Position numbers and translations under genes: made by a program. From Alphaproteobacteria bacterium (GTDB lineage Bacteria > Pseudomonadota > Alphaproteobacteria > Rhizobiales > Devosiaceae), in the NCBI GenBank assembly GCA_024279575.1, contig JAJRRJ010000176.1, forward strand, positions 1-5,992: DNA of 5,992 bases, given 5' to 3'. Below are positions 1 through 5,650 of the stretch, one piece after another. The number at the start of each line of letters is the position of its first letter. The stretch's first letter is position 1. The notes below the pieces were generated by a model. The model did not search any database, was not told the origin of the DNA, and worked only from the letters and a program-made list of their open reading frames with translations.

Positions 1-232
1 CCCCGACCCCGCCATTGCCTACGGCCCCGGCCAGCTTCTTGCGCAAAACATCCGGCAAAGCGGGGGAAACGGCGTCCTCTACCCCTCAGCCCGAAACCCG
101 GGGGGCAAATGCCTGGCTGCCTTTCGCCCAAATATGGTGCAAAATATCCGACTTGGCCAAACCTGGCAGTTCAAGTGGGAGGGGGGTCGAAAACCAACAA
201 TCAGCAGGGCAAAGAATTTCAACCAGTTGTAA
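1..232 (+). CDS. RES-domain protein, C-terminal part (5' end outside window)
   Basis: An open frame enters from the left edge (first full codon at 2) and stops at TAA 230-232, giving the last 76 residues of a longer protein. Seen: GVLYPSARNPGG at fragment residues 24-35, followed by KCLAAFRP and a closing LGQTWQFKWEGGRK stretch. This is the characteristic end of the RES domain, with the conserved Ser of the YPSxR motif at fragment residue 29. Known: several RES proteins are toxins of Xre/MbcA/ParS-type toxin-antitoxin pairs that deplete NAD+ or ADP-ribosylate targets, with the antitoxin gene usually just upstream. The Arg, Tyr and Glu active-site residues lie in the missing N-terminal part, so activity cannot be judged. 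The partner gene, if any, lies left of position 1. A non-toxin RES protein remains possible. Family call is fairly sure; toxin role is inference. Confidence 0.8.
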   Translation, partial: PDPAIAYGPGQLLAQNIRQSGGNGVLYPSARNPGGKCLAAFRPNMVQNIRLGQTWQFKWEGGRKPTISRAKNFNQL

Positions 233-261
233 TTGCGGGAAAATGAAACGGGCGCTACAAT
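233..261 (+). promoter_or_regulatory. candidate sigma70-type promoter for the DUF808-Kv unit
   Basis: TTGCGG (233-238) and TACAAT (256-261) are separated by 17 bp, an acceptable -35/-10 pair. It lies just after the RES stop codon and about 130 bp before the DUF808 start. The resulting leader (roughly 268-393) becomes A/C-rich and nearly free of G in its second half, so it is probably unstructured. The match is by eye only, and the -35 element is imperfect. Confidence 0.3.
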
Positions 262-393
262 CCAAAAAAATTCCAACCCGTTGATGCAGTTTACTATTTA
301 CATACGTCACAAAAACAGACCCTTTAACAAAACACATTATTCATTTTATCAATCCAGCCCAAAACCCAAAAATCCAAAAAAAGGTAAAATTCC

Positions 394-1365
394 ATGAGTG
401 GCCTAATAGCTCTGTTTGATGATATTGCTGCTATCGCTAAAGTTGCAGCAGCCTCTGTTGATGATATTGTCACCCAGGCAGCAAAGGCAGGGGCAAAGGC
501 TGCCGGGGCTGTGATTGATGATGCGGCGGTAACGCCAAGATATGTGCAGGGGTTTCACCCCGATCGCGAATTGCCCATTGTCTGGCGGATAGCCAAAGGC
601 TCGATCAAAAACAAATTACTGATATTATTGCCCGCCGGGCTGCTGCTTTCCGCGTTCGCACCATGGGCCATCATGCCATTATTGATGCTGGGCGGCGCCT
701 ATCTTTGTTTTGAGGGGGCCGAAAAAGTTGCCCACCTGTTTATGCCCCACGACACATCTGAAAAAATTACACAAACGAAGCCGGGCAAACCCAAAGAGCT
801 TGAAGAAGAAAAAATAGCCGGGGCCATCAAGACAGATTTTATCCTCTCTGCCGAGATCATGGCCATTGCTCTGGCCTCAATTCCCAAAGGCTCCATCTGG
901 ATGGAAGCGGCCACCCTGGCGGTTGTAGCCATCGGTATCACAATCATGGTCTACGGCAGCGTTGCAATAATTGTAAAAGCTGATGATGTGGGCCTGCATA
1001 TGGCCAGCGAGGGACGGTTTTCCATTACCCGCGCCGTTGGCCGGGCAGTCGTAAAAGGCATGCCCGGATTTTTAAAAGCGCTGGTAATTGTTGGCACGGC
1101 AGCCATGTTGTGGGTGGGCGGTTCAATTTTTATCCACGGCCTGAGCGCCCTTGGCTTTGGCGGACTTGAATACCAGATTAAAGACTGGGCAATTATGGTT
1201 TCAGGTTTTGTGCCTGATGCATTTCAGGCGATTGTAGACTGGTTCGCCAAAGCCACCATGGACGGCATATTTGGGCTGGCCCTTGGGCTGGCAATAATCC
1301 CGATGGTGAAATTTGCCGGTGGCATCAGCAAAAAGACCAAAATAAAATTTGGAATACCCAAATGA
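394..1365 (+). CDS. DUF808/YedI-like inner-membrane protein
   Basis: A 323-residue protein of the DUF808 family (E. coli YedI is about 305 aa), molecular function unknown. Seen: the family's opening block, MSGLIALFDDIAAIAK, with an Ala-rich amphipathic stretch to about residue 45 and TPRYVQG at 47-53. Hydrophobic helices follow at about 73-105, then FEGAEK (106-111), a charged cytosolic-looking loop (120-142) and the conserved segment EKIAGAIKTDFILSAEIMAI (139-158). More helices lie at about 166-194, 225-250 and 283-306, and the C-terminal tail is basic. The ATG at 394 is preceded by AAGG (381-384) nine bases away and gives the usual family N-terminus. Its TGA stop overlaps the ATG of the potassium channel, so the two are probably translated from one mRNA. 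Family assignment is confident; any ion-related role is inferred only from that neighbour. Confidence 0.9.
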   Translation: MSGLIALFDDIAAIAKVAAASVDDIVTQAAKAGAKAAGAVIDDAAVTPRYVQGFHPDRELPIVWRIAKGSIKNKLLILLPAGLLLSAFAPWAIMPLLMLGGAYLCFEGAEKVAHLFMPHDTSEKITQTKPGKPKELEEEKIAGAIKTDFILSAEIMAIALASIPKGSIWMEAATLAVVAIGITIMVYGSVAIIVKADDVGLHMASEGRFSITRAVGRAVVKGMPGFLKALVIVGTAAMLWVGGSIFIHGLSALGFGGLEYQIKDWAIMVSGFVPDAFQAIVDWFAKATMDGIFGLALGLAIIPMVKFAGGISKKTKIKFGIPK

Positions 1366-2075
1366 ATTTGAAGAGAATTATTGAAAATGACGACACCCGA
1401 TACGGGCGCCATTTCGATAACGCAATTCAGGGTTTGGTTATATTTTCGATTGTTATGTTTTGTCTGGATACCCTGCCCAACCTCTCTGAAGAGGTTAAAT
1501 ACTGGTTTTGGATAATTGAAGTTGTAACCATTTTCATCTTTACCATCGAATACATATTGCGAATTTACGTCGCTGACAACAAACTGGGCTACATTTTTAG
1601 TTTCTTTGGCCTGGTGGACCTGTTGGCGATACTGCCATTTTATCTGGCAACAAGTATTGACCTTCGCTCGGTCAGGATTTTCCGCCTGTTCCGCCTTTTG
1701 CGGGTACTGAAACTGCTAAGATTCAGCGCCGCAACAGACCGCATTTCCCGCGCCTTCACAATTGCAAAAGAAGAACTCATATTGTTTGCAATAGCGACAG
1801 GAATGATGCTGTTTATTTCTGCTGTTGGCATATATTATTTCGAAAACGAAGCCCAGCCGGAAACATTTGCCAGTGTGTTCCATGCCATGTGGTGGTCCGT
1901 TACAACCCTGACAACCGTTGGCTATGGCGACATGTTCCCCATAACTCTGGGGGGGAAAATATTTTCATTTTTAATCCTGATGATCGGGTTGGGCATTGTC
2001 GCAGTTCCAGCCGGACTGATGGCATCCGCACTATCAAAAGCCCGACTGGAGCAGGATAAAGCGAACGATCAGTAA
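1362..2075 (+). CDS. six-helix voltage-gated potassium channel (Kv type)
   Basis: A 237-residue inner-membrane K+ channel subunit expected to work as a tetramer. Seen: S1 about 22-39, S2 47-70 (with E63 and R67), S3 77-95 (with D86), and S4 101-120. S4 carries a basic residue at every third position (R102, R105, R108, R111, R114, K117, R120), a complete voltage sensor. S5 is about 138-160, the pore helix 171-184, the selectivity filter TVGYGD 185-190, and S6 198-224 with a PAG kink (216-218). The tail is only about 13 residues, so there is no RCK/TrkA-N or cyclic-nucleotide domain; gating by voltage alone is the simplest reading. Start ATG 1362 overlaps the DUF808 stop (ATGA) and has GGA eight bases upstream. 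K+ selectivity follows from the filter; physiological role is not shown. Confidence 0.95.
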   Translation: MNLKRIIENDDTRYGRHFDNAIQGLVIFSIVMFCLDTLPNLSEEVKYWFWIIEVVTIFIFTIEYILRIYVADNKLGYIFSFFGLVDLLAILPFYLATSIDLRSVRIFRLFRLLRVLKLLRFSAATDRISRAFTIAKEELILFAIATGMMLFISAVGIYYFENEAQPETFASVFHAMWWSVTTLTTVGYGDMFPITLGGKIFSFLILMIGLGIVAVPAGLMASALSKARLEQDKANDQ

Positions 2076-2264
2076 TTACAAAAAACCAGCGCTTGCGTTA
2101 TTATCGTTACCCCGCATCACCCGATTGCCCGATCACCCCCTGAACCAGTACCCGGCACGCCCCAAACAACTCAGACTGGACCCCGCCCGTGATTACCTGC
2201 CAACCCCCCCCTCATTACCCCGCTTCATACGGGTGTAATCCAGTCAACACGGAAAACAGCCCCC
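2076..2264. other. C-rich convergent intergenic spacer, no gene seen
   Basis: This 189-bp gap lies between the convergent channel and serine deaminase genes. The plus strand is strongly C-rich with few G bases and includes an eight-C run around 2204-2211. It contains three adjacent similar units, CCCGCATCA (2111-2119), CCCGATTG (2120-2127) and CCCGATCA (2128-2135), plus a hairpin near its right end. No credible reading frame and no classic terminator with a T run was found for either gene. Confidence 0.6.
2214..2239. terminator. hairpin between convergent genes, possible transcription end
   Basis: ATTAC-CCCG (2214-2222) pairs with CGGG-GTAAT (2230-2233 and 2235-2239), a 9-bp stem with one bulged T at 2234 and a 7-base loop. 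It sits 25 bp downstream of the sdaA stop on the minus strand and about 140 bp past the channel stop on the plus strand. Neither side has a T tract, so intrinsic termination is doubtful; it could equally be an mRNA 3'-end stabiliser. Confidence 0.35.
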
Positions 2265-3641
2265 TCAACACTCAACCACACTAACACTTAAACCACCAAG
2301 CGAAGTTTCCTTATAGCGGCTGTCCATATCACGCCCCGTCACCCGCATGGTTTCAATGCACGCATCAAGCGAAACCTTGTGCGATCCATCCCCGTGCATG
2401 GCCAGCGAGGCCGCCGCCACTGCCTTTACCGCCCCCATGCCGTTGCGCTCGATGCAGGGGATTTGCACCAGCCCTTTGATGGGGTCACACGTCATTCCCA
2501 AGTGATGTTCGAGCGCGATTTCCGCCGCATTTTCAATCTGTGCGTTGCTCCCCCCCATGGCTAAACACATGGCCGCCGCCGCCATGGCTGAAGCTGAACC
2601 CACCTCCCCCTGACAGCCAACTTCAGCCCCGGATATGGAGGCATTATATTTAATCAGCCCCCCGATGGCCGCCGCCGTGAGCAACATATCAGGGACCATC
2701 TCCGCCCGCGCATCCGGCACATGCTCCAGATAATAGCGGATAACAGCCGGCAACACCCCCGCCGCCCCGTTGGTGGGTGCAGTCACCACCTCGCCCCCGG
2801 TCGCGTTTTCCTCATTCACCGCCATGGCATAGGCGGATAGCCAGTCAATTGCCGAATGAAGCGGCACATTATTGCGCCCGCTATCAGAACTTAGCGCCTG
2901 AAAAATCGCCTTGGCGCGCCGCTGCACAAACAAACCGCCGGGCAGTTCCCCGCCCGTGGCCAGTCCGCGCGAAATACATCCGTTCATGGCGCCCCAAACC
3001 AAATCCAGCCGCGCCCGCACCTCTTTTGCGGTGTGAAACATTTCCTCATTGGCACGCTTCATTTCAACAAGCGACAACCCGCTTTTTTTTCCCATGGCCA
3101 GCATTTCATCGGCCGAATGAAACGGATAGGGAATGTCCACCGGCCGGGCGTCTCCCTCCGCCGCCATTTCCCTTGCATCCATAATAAAGCCGCCGCCAAC
3201 AGAATAATAAGTCTGCGCACAACAACACGCGCCTGCCCCGTTCAAAACTTCAAATCGCATGGCGTTGGGGTGCAATTCCATATGGGTGTTTTTATCCAGA
3301 TCAAACCCCGCTTCAGGATCAAACCTCACCTTGGGGCCATTGGGCAGGTCAAGTTCCCCACAGGACCCAAGCCGCTCAATTGCCATGCTCACATCCTTGA
3401 TATTCTGCTCCGGCAAAAAACCCAATAACCCGGCCATAACCGCCCGGAGCGTGCCATGGCCCACCCCGGTATGGGCCAGCGATCCAAACAAAGTCACCTT
3501 CAATGTCAGATTAGCATCATCAGCCCCCAGCTCTTTGCAACACATATCAACAAACCGCCCCGCCGCCAGCGTTGGCCCCATTGTGTGCGATGAGGATGGC
3601 CCTACGCCAATCTTGAACAGATCAAAAACCGAAACGAACAT
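2265..3641 (-). CDS. sdaA: L-serine ammonia-lyase, single-chain iron-sulfur type
   Basis: Cytosolic [4Fe-4S] enzyme (EC 4.3.1.17) converting L-serine to pyruvate and ammonia. From ATG 3641 it has 458 residues. Seen: the N-terminal beta domain with GPSSSHTMGP (about 14-23), the YYSVGGGFI segment (145-153), the catalytic alpha domain with APTNGAAGVLPA (288-299), and GCQGEVGSASAM (342-353). Cys343, Cys385 and Cys396 are placed as cluster ligands, and the protein ends in Cys458. From my knowledge of the Legionella enzyme these are the same residue numbers, and its C-terminal Cys tucks into the active site as the fourth cluster ligand. A TTG one codon upstream (3644) is an alternative start, but ATG is preferred; upstream GTGAG is only a weak ribosome site. 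Odd: three successive Cys (139-141) in the beta domain. It is divergent from the EamA transporter. Confidence 0.96.
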   Translation of the reverse strand: MFVSVFDLFKIGVGPSSSHTMGPTLAAGRFVDMCCKELGADDANLTLKVTLFGSLAHTGVGHGTLRAVMAGLLGFLPEQNIKDVSMAIERLGSCGELDLPNGPKVRFDPEAGFDLDKNTHMELHPNAMRFEVLNGAGACCCAQTYYSVGGGFIMDAREMAAEGDARPVDIPYPFHSADEMLAMGKKSGLSLVEMKRANEEMFHTAKEVRARLDLVWGAMNGCISRGLATGGELPGGLFVQRRAKAIFQALSSDSGRNNVPLHSAIDWLSAYAMAVNEENATGGEVVTAPTNGAAGVLPAVIRYYLEHVPDARAEMVPDMLLTAAAIGGLIKYNASISGAEVGCQGEVGSASAMAAAAMCLAMGGSNAQIENAAEIALEHHLGMTCDPIKGLVQIPCIERNGMGAVKAVAAASLAMHGDGSHKVSLDACIETMRVTGRDMDSRYKETSLGGLSVSVVEC

Positions 3642-3650
3642 CAAAATTTC

Positions 3651-3707
3651 TCACTTAAAATTATCAAAAACCGCCCAAAGATCGCCACCGGTTCCACCCT
3701 TGCACAT
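3651..3707 (-). other. possible 18-codon leader reading frame before sdaA
   Basis: Directly upstream of sdaA on the same strand is an ATG (3707) followed by 17 codons and TGA (3653-3651), reading MCKGGTGGDLWAVFDNFK. Its stop lies 9 bases before the sdaA ATG. It holds four Gly in six codons. No good ribosome site precedes it. A short stem, AACCG with CGGTT, followed by TTT overlaps it. It could be a leader peptide gene or chance; nothing beyond position and composition supports it. Confidence 0.15.
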
Positions 3708-3820
3708 TTAATGGGGTTTCTTCTTTGGTCAAGCGATCAAAATTAAAGTCATTTCCGATTAATATTTGCTTGACTTGCACAATGAATGAGCGCACTTGAA
3801 GCCGCAAAAATCCATATGCT

Positions 3821-3825
3821 GGAGA
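3821..3825 (+). promoter_or_regulatory. ribosome binding site that decides the EamA start
   Basis: GGAGA (3821-3825) ends eight bases before ATG 3834. The longer in-frame starts at 3786 and 3816 lack such a site, and the residues they add (starting MSALEAAKIHML) are polar and unlike an EamA N-terminus. The start at 3834 is therefore preferred. Confidence 0.6.
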
Positions 3826-3833
3826 CAAGGCCG

Positions 3834-4679
3834 ATGGAACCCTCAATAATTTTCATGATTTTATTCGCCGCTGTTCTGCACGCGGGCTGGAACACGCTGA
3901 TCAAAATCTCCGGCGACGCACTTTCCATGATGGCGCTGGTCACCCTGGCGGGGGCCTTTGTCTCCATTCTGGCACTGCCCTTTGTCGAAGCACCAGACCC
4001 TGCGGTCTGGCCAATCCTGATCCTCTCCATTCTGGTGCACACGGGCTATAATATCCTGTTGCCCATGGCCTATAAACATGGGGATCTGGGGCAGGTTTAT
4101 CCCATTGCGCGCGGCTCTGCACCCATTCTGGTGACCATCGGAGCAATGTTTTTCGTCGGTGAATACGTCTCCCCCATCGCCATGGTGGGCATTATCGCTC
4201 TTTCCATTGGCGTCATGGCGTTAACGATGGAAAAGACCAACGGCAAATTCATCAACACAAAGGCCACCATTCTGGCCCTCGCAACCGGCATGTTTATCGC
4301 CACCTACACGGTAATTGATGGCATTGGTGCGCGCGGCGCAGGCTCGGTTCTTGGCTTTGCGGTCTGGCTGACCATTGGCGATGGTGTTCTGACATTTCTG
4401 ATTGCCCTGGCCATAAAAAAGAAGGCCCTGTGGCAGGCAGCAAAATCCAACATGGGCAAGTCCTTTATTGGTGGCACCATGCAGGTTGCCGCCTACTGGA
4501 TTATCATCTGGGCGCTGGCCACAGCCCCCATGGGCATGGTTTCAGCCCTCAGGGAAACCAGCGTACTGCTGGCCGCTCTTATTTCCATGTTCCTGCTCAA
4601 AGAGGGGTTTGGCGCCTGGAGATTTATCTCAGCAATACTGGTAACTGCGGGTCTGATGCTCAGCCAGACTCAGAAGTAG
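3834..4679 (+). CDS. EamA/DMT-superfamily transporter
   Basis: A 281-residue inner-membrane protein with the ten-helix architecture of drug/metabolite transporters, made of two EamA repeats. Seen: TM1 about 3-19 containing HAGWN (16-20), with further helices near 29-51, 59-80, 87-108, 112-131, 143-162, 169-193, 208-229, 232-256 and 261-277. The repeats show as GQVYPIARGSAPILV...GE (86-110) in the first half and GMVSALRETSVLLAAL...KE (214-237) in the second, each ending in the family's conserved acidic residue at the next helix boundary. Known: members export amino acids, nucleotides, drugs or other small metabolites; the substrate cannot be told here. ATG 3834 is chosen for its GGAGA site; an in-frame start at 3786 would add 16 residues. 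It is divergent from sdaA, and the ASCH gene follows 61 bp downstream, possibly on the same mRNA. Confidence 0.88.
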   Translation: MEPSIIFMILFAAVLHAGWNTLIKISGDALSMMALVTLAGAFVSILALPFVEAPDPAVWPILILSILVHTGYNILLPMAYKHGDLGQVYPIARGSAPILVTIGAMFFVGEYVSPIAMVGIIALSIGVMALTMEKTNGKFINTKATILALATGMFIATYTVIDGIGARGAGSVLGFAVWLTIGDGVLTFLIALAIKKKALWQAAKSNMGKSFIGGTMQVAAYWIIIWALATAPMGMVSALRETSVLLAALISMFLLKEGFGAWRFISAILVTAGLMLSQTQK

Positions 4680-4740
4680 GACTTTGAAAAATTGTGAAAA
4701 AATCGCAAGGTGCTGAAAACCCGCAAGGAATTCAGAATTT

Positions 4741-5145
4741 ATGATCAAACTACCCGATCAATACAAAAGCCTGCCAACGTTCAGTTTTGGTGACAGCCCA
4801 CAAATGGCAAACAGCGGCTTGCACGATGTTATTGCTAAAAGACAGGTGGCAACTTGTGGAGCCTATGAACTTTTAGCGCACGATGAAAATACAATGCCCC
4901 ATGAGGGCAAGGTTGAGATTGTGCTTGATGGTAAGGGGCAGCCAGGCTGTGCAATTCAATTCTGGAAGGTGGATGTAAAACGTTTCAACGAGATAGACGA
5001 GCAATTTGCCCGGGATGAAGCATGCCACGATCTTGAGGAATGGCAAACAATTCACGAGGCCTATTTTCGCAGAAAGAACTGTTTTGCGCCGGACATGAAA
5101 ATTTTCCTTCTGTATGTCAAAGTGATTGAAGTCTTCAAACGATAG
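4741..5145 (+). CDS. ASCH-domain protein (PUA-like fold)
   Basis: A small soluble protein of 134 residues, nearly all one ASCH domain. Seen: FGDSP (16-20), the substrate-pocket strand IAKRQVATCGAYE (31-43), the beta segment VEIVLDGKGQPGCAIQFWKV (58-77), DEQFARDEA (86-94), the helix EEWQTIHEAYF (99-109), and a closing strand FLLYVKVIEVF (122-132). This order matches the long YhfF-like ASCH proteins. Known: ASCH domains resemble PUA RNA-binding domains, and short members such as E. coli YqfB hydrolyse N4-acetylcytidine. Here the second basic residue of the usual GKKTAT-like motif appears to be Gln35 while Thr38 is kept, so that activity should not be assumed. ATG 4741 follows AAGGAA (4725-4730) at good spacing. 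It is 61 bp after the EamA gene. Domain assignment is firm; role is unknown. Confidence 0.85.
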   Translation: MIKLPDQYKSLPTFSFGDSPQMANSGLHDVIAKRQVATCGAYELLAHDENTMPHEGKVEIVLDGKGQPGCAIQFWKVDVKRFNEIDEQFARDEACHDLEEWQTIHEAYFRRKNCFAPDMKIFLLYVKVIEVFKR

Positions 5146-5271
5146 TTAGGGTATCAGGGTTGGCCTGACGAAGAGAGCTGCCAAACTAGCTGGAGCCGCT
5201 TCTTGGGCCGCCCCCGTTTTTGCACCATCAGAAGCGGGGCTAACCATTAAAACCCCGCTCTGTCAGTTTAA
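5146..5271. other. gene-free spacer with hairpins
   Basis: No credible reading frame lies between the ASCH stop and the stop of the minus-strand flavodoxin remnant. The stretch contains a small hairpin TCAGG/CCTGA (5154-5158 with 5164-5168) and the two alternative GC-rich pairings described for the terminator. Confidence 0.5.
5233..5259 (+). terminator. GC-rich hairpin after the ASCH gene
   Basis: AGCGGGG (5233-5239) pairs perfectly with CCCCGCT (5253-5259) around a 13-base loop. It lies about 90 bp after the ASCH stop and 12 bp beyond the stop of the convergent flavodoxin remnant, so it could serve both strands. The plus side is followed only by TGTCAGTTTA rather than a full T run. A second pairing, CCGCTTCT (5196-5203) with AGAAGCGG (5230-5237), competes for its left arm. 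Confidence 0.45.
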
Positions 5272-5568
5272 CTAACCAGAAAACCTGTTGGCAATTTCCG
5301 CCACCCGCTTACCCAGAAGTTTTGCCGTTTCAAGGTCCGATGCGATCGGTCCTTTGTCCGCTCCCTCATCGGTGTTGGATTGAGCCATCGCACCAATAGA
5401 CGAACCAATCCGAGACATTGCGCAACCTTGAGGCCGACGGGATTGTTAACCGCAAGGTTTTTAACGTGGTTCCCCCCATGTGGAATATTCCCTGCCCCCC
5501 ATTGGCAAGGCTCTGGCCCCGGTAATAGACGCCCTTTCAACCCGGGTGAATTTTATTCCCATAACCAT
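5272..5568 (-). pseudogene. decayed flavodoxin-family NAD(P)H-dependent oxidoreductase remnant
   Basis: The minus strand from 5445 down to TAG 5274-5272 is open. Its last 48 codons (from ATG 5418) contain GSSIGAMAQSNTDEGADKGP followed by SDLETAKLLGKRVAEIANRF, the recognisable C-terminus of flavodoxin/WrbA-like FMN oxidoreductases of about 190-200 residues. Upstream, the same frame carries two stops (5463-5461 and 5448-5446). Another frame (about 5500-5400) reads NIPHGGNHVKNLAVNN, which may be displaced family sequence, suggesting at least one frameshift. The N-terminal FMN-binding flavodoxin loop and most of the Rossmann-like core were not found, so no functional enzyme is made. A free-standing 48-aa peptide is possible but unlikely, since no ribosome site was seen. 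The C-terminal match comes from memory of the family. Confidence 0.6.
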
Positions 5569-5650
5569 AAATAGTTGGCTTCGTTTCGCCAATGCTAATC
5601 CTTCACCGCGCCTCTTTTATCGGCAAAGCTGACAAGGTGATAAATCTTGC
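5569..5650. other. short spacer, nothing recognised
   Basis: These 82 bases between the flavodoxin remnant and the DUF6326-like gene show no reading frame that I can assign and no clear terminator. TCACC and GGTGA at the two sides of the segment could pair weakly across a long loop. Confidence 0.4.

Larger units (their letters stand above)
3642..3833. promoter_or_regulatory. divergent control region between sdaA and the EamA gene
   Basis: This 192-bp AT-richer gap must hold the start signals for both divergent genes. On the minus strand, TTGACC is followed after 15 bp by TTAAAT, and a GATAAT lies close to sdaA; on the plus strand TTGACT lies at 3770-3775. None forms a clean -35/-10 pair with correct spacing, so I do not place a promoter exactly. 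Confidence 0.35.

Noticed and set aside
247..282. AACGGG/CCCGTT inverted repeat after the RES gene as a terminator
   Set aside because: The stem is only 6 bp with a 24-base loop and no following T run, and it overlaps the candidate promoter.
15..284. 89-codon plus-strand open frame at the left edge
   Set aside because: It overlaps the RES-domain frame in another phase, has low-complexity composition and resembles no family I know; the RES frame explains the region.
2190..2213. Possible G-quadruplex on the minus strand
   Set aside because: Only one long G run is present; the next runs of three or more G lie too far away for a standard four-run motif.
3690..3696. T-box-like UGGAACC (minus strand) in the sdaA leader
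   Set aside because: The 7-mer alone is weak, no specifier stem or full antiterminator is visible, and T-boxes are essentially a Gram-positive feature.
2777..3711. Three long plus-strand open frames opposite sdaA
   Set aside because: They are antisense shadows of a well-conserved enzyme gene, Pro/Arg/His-rich and without recognisable domains.
5380..5574. 64-codon plus-strand frame over the flavodoxin remnant
   Set aside because: It is antisense to the recognisable flavodoxin C-terminus and has Pro/Arg-rich composition with no family resemblance.
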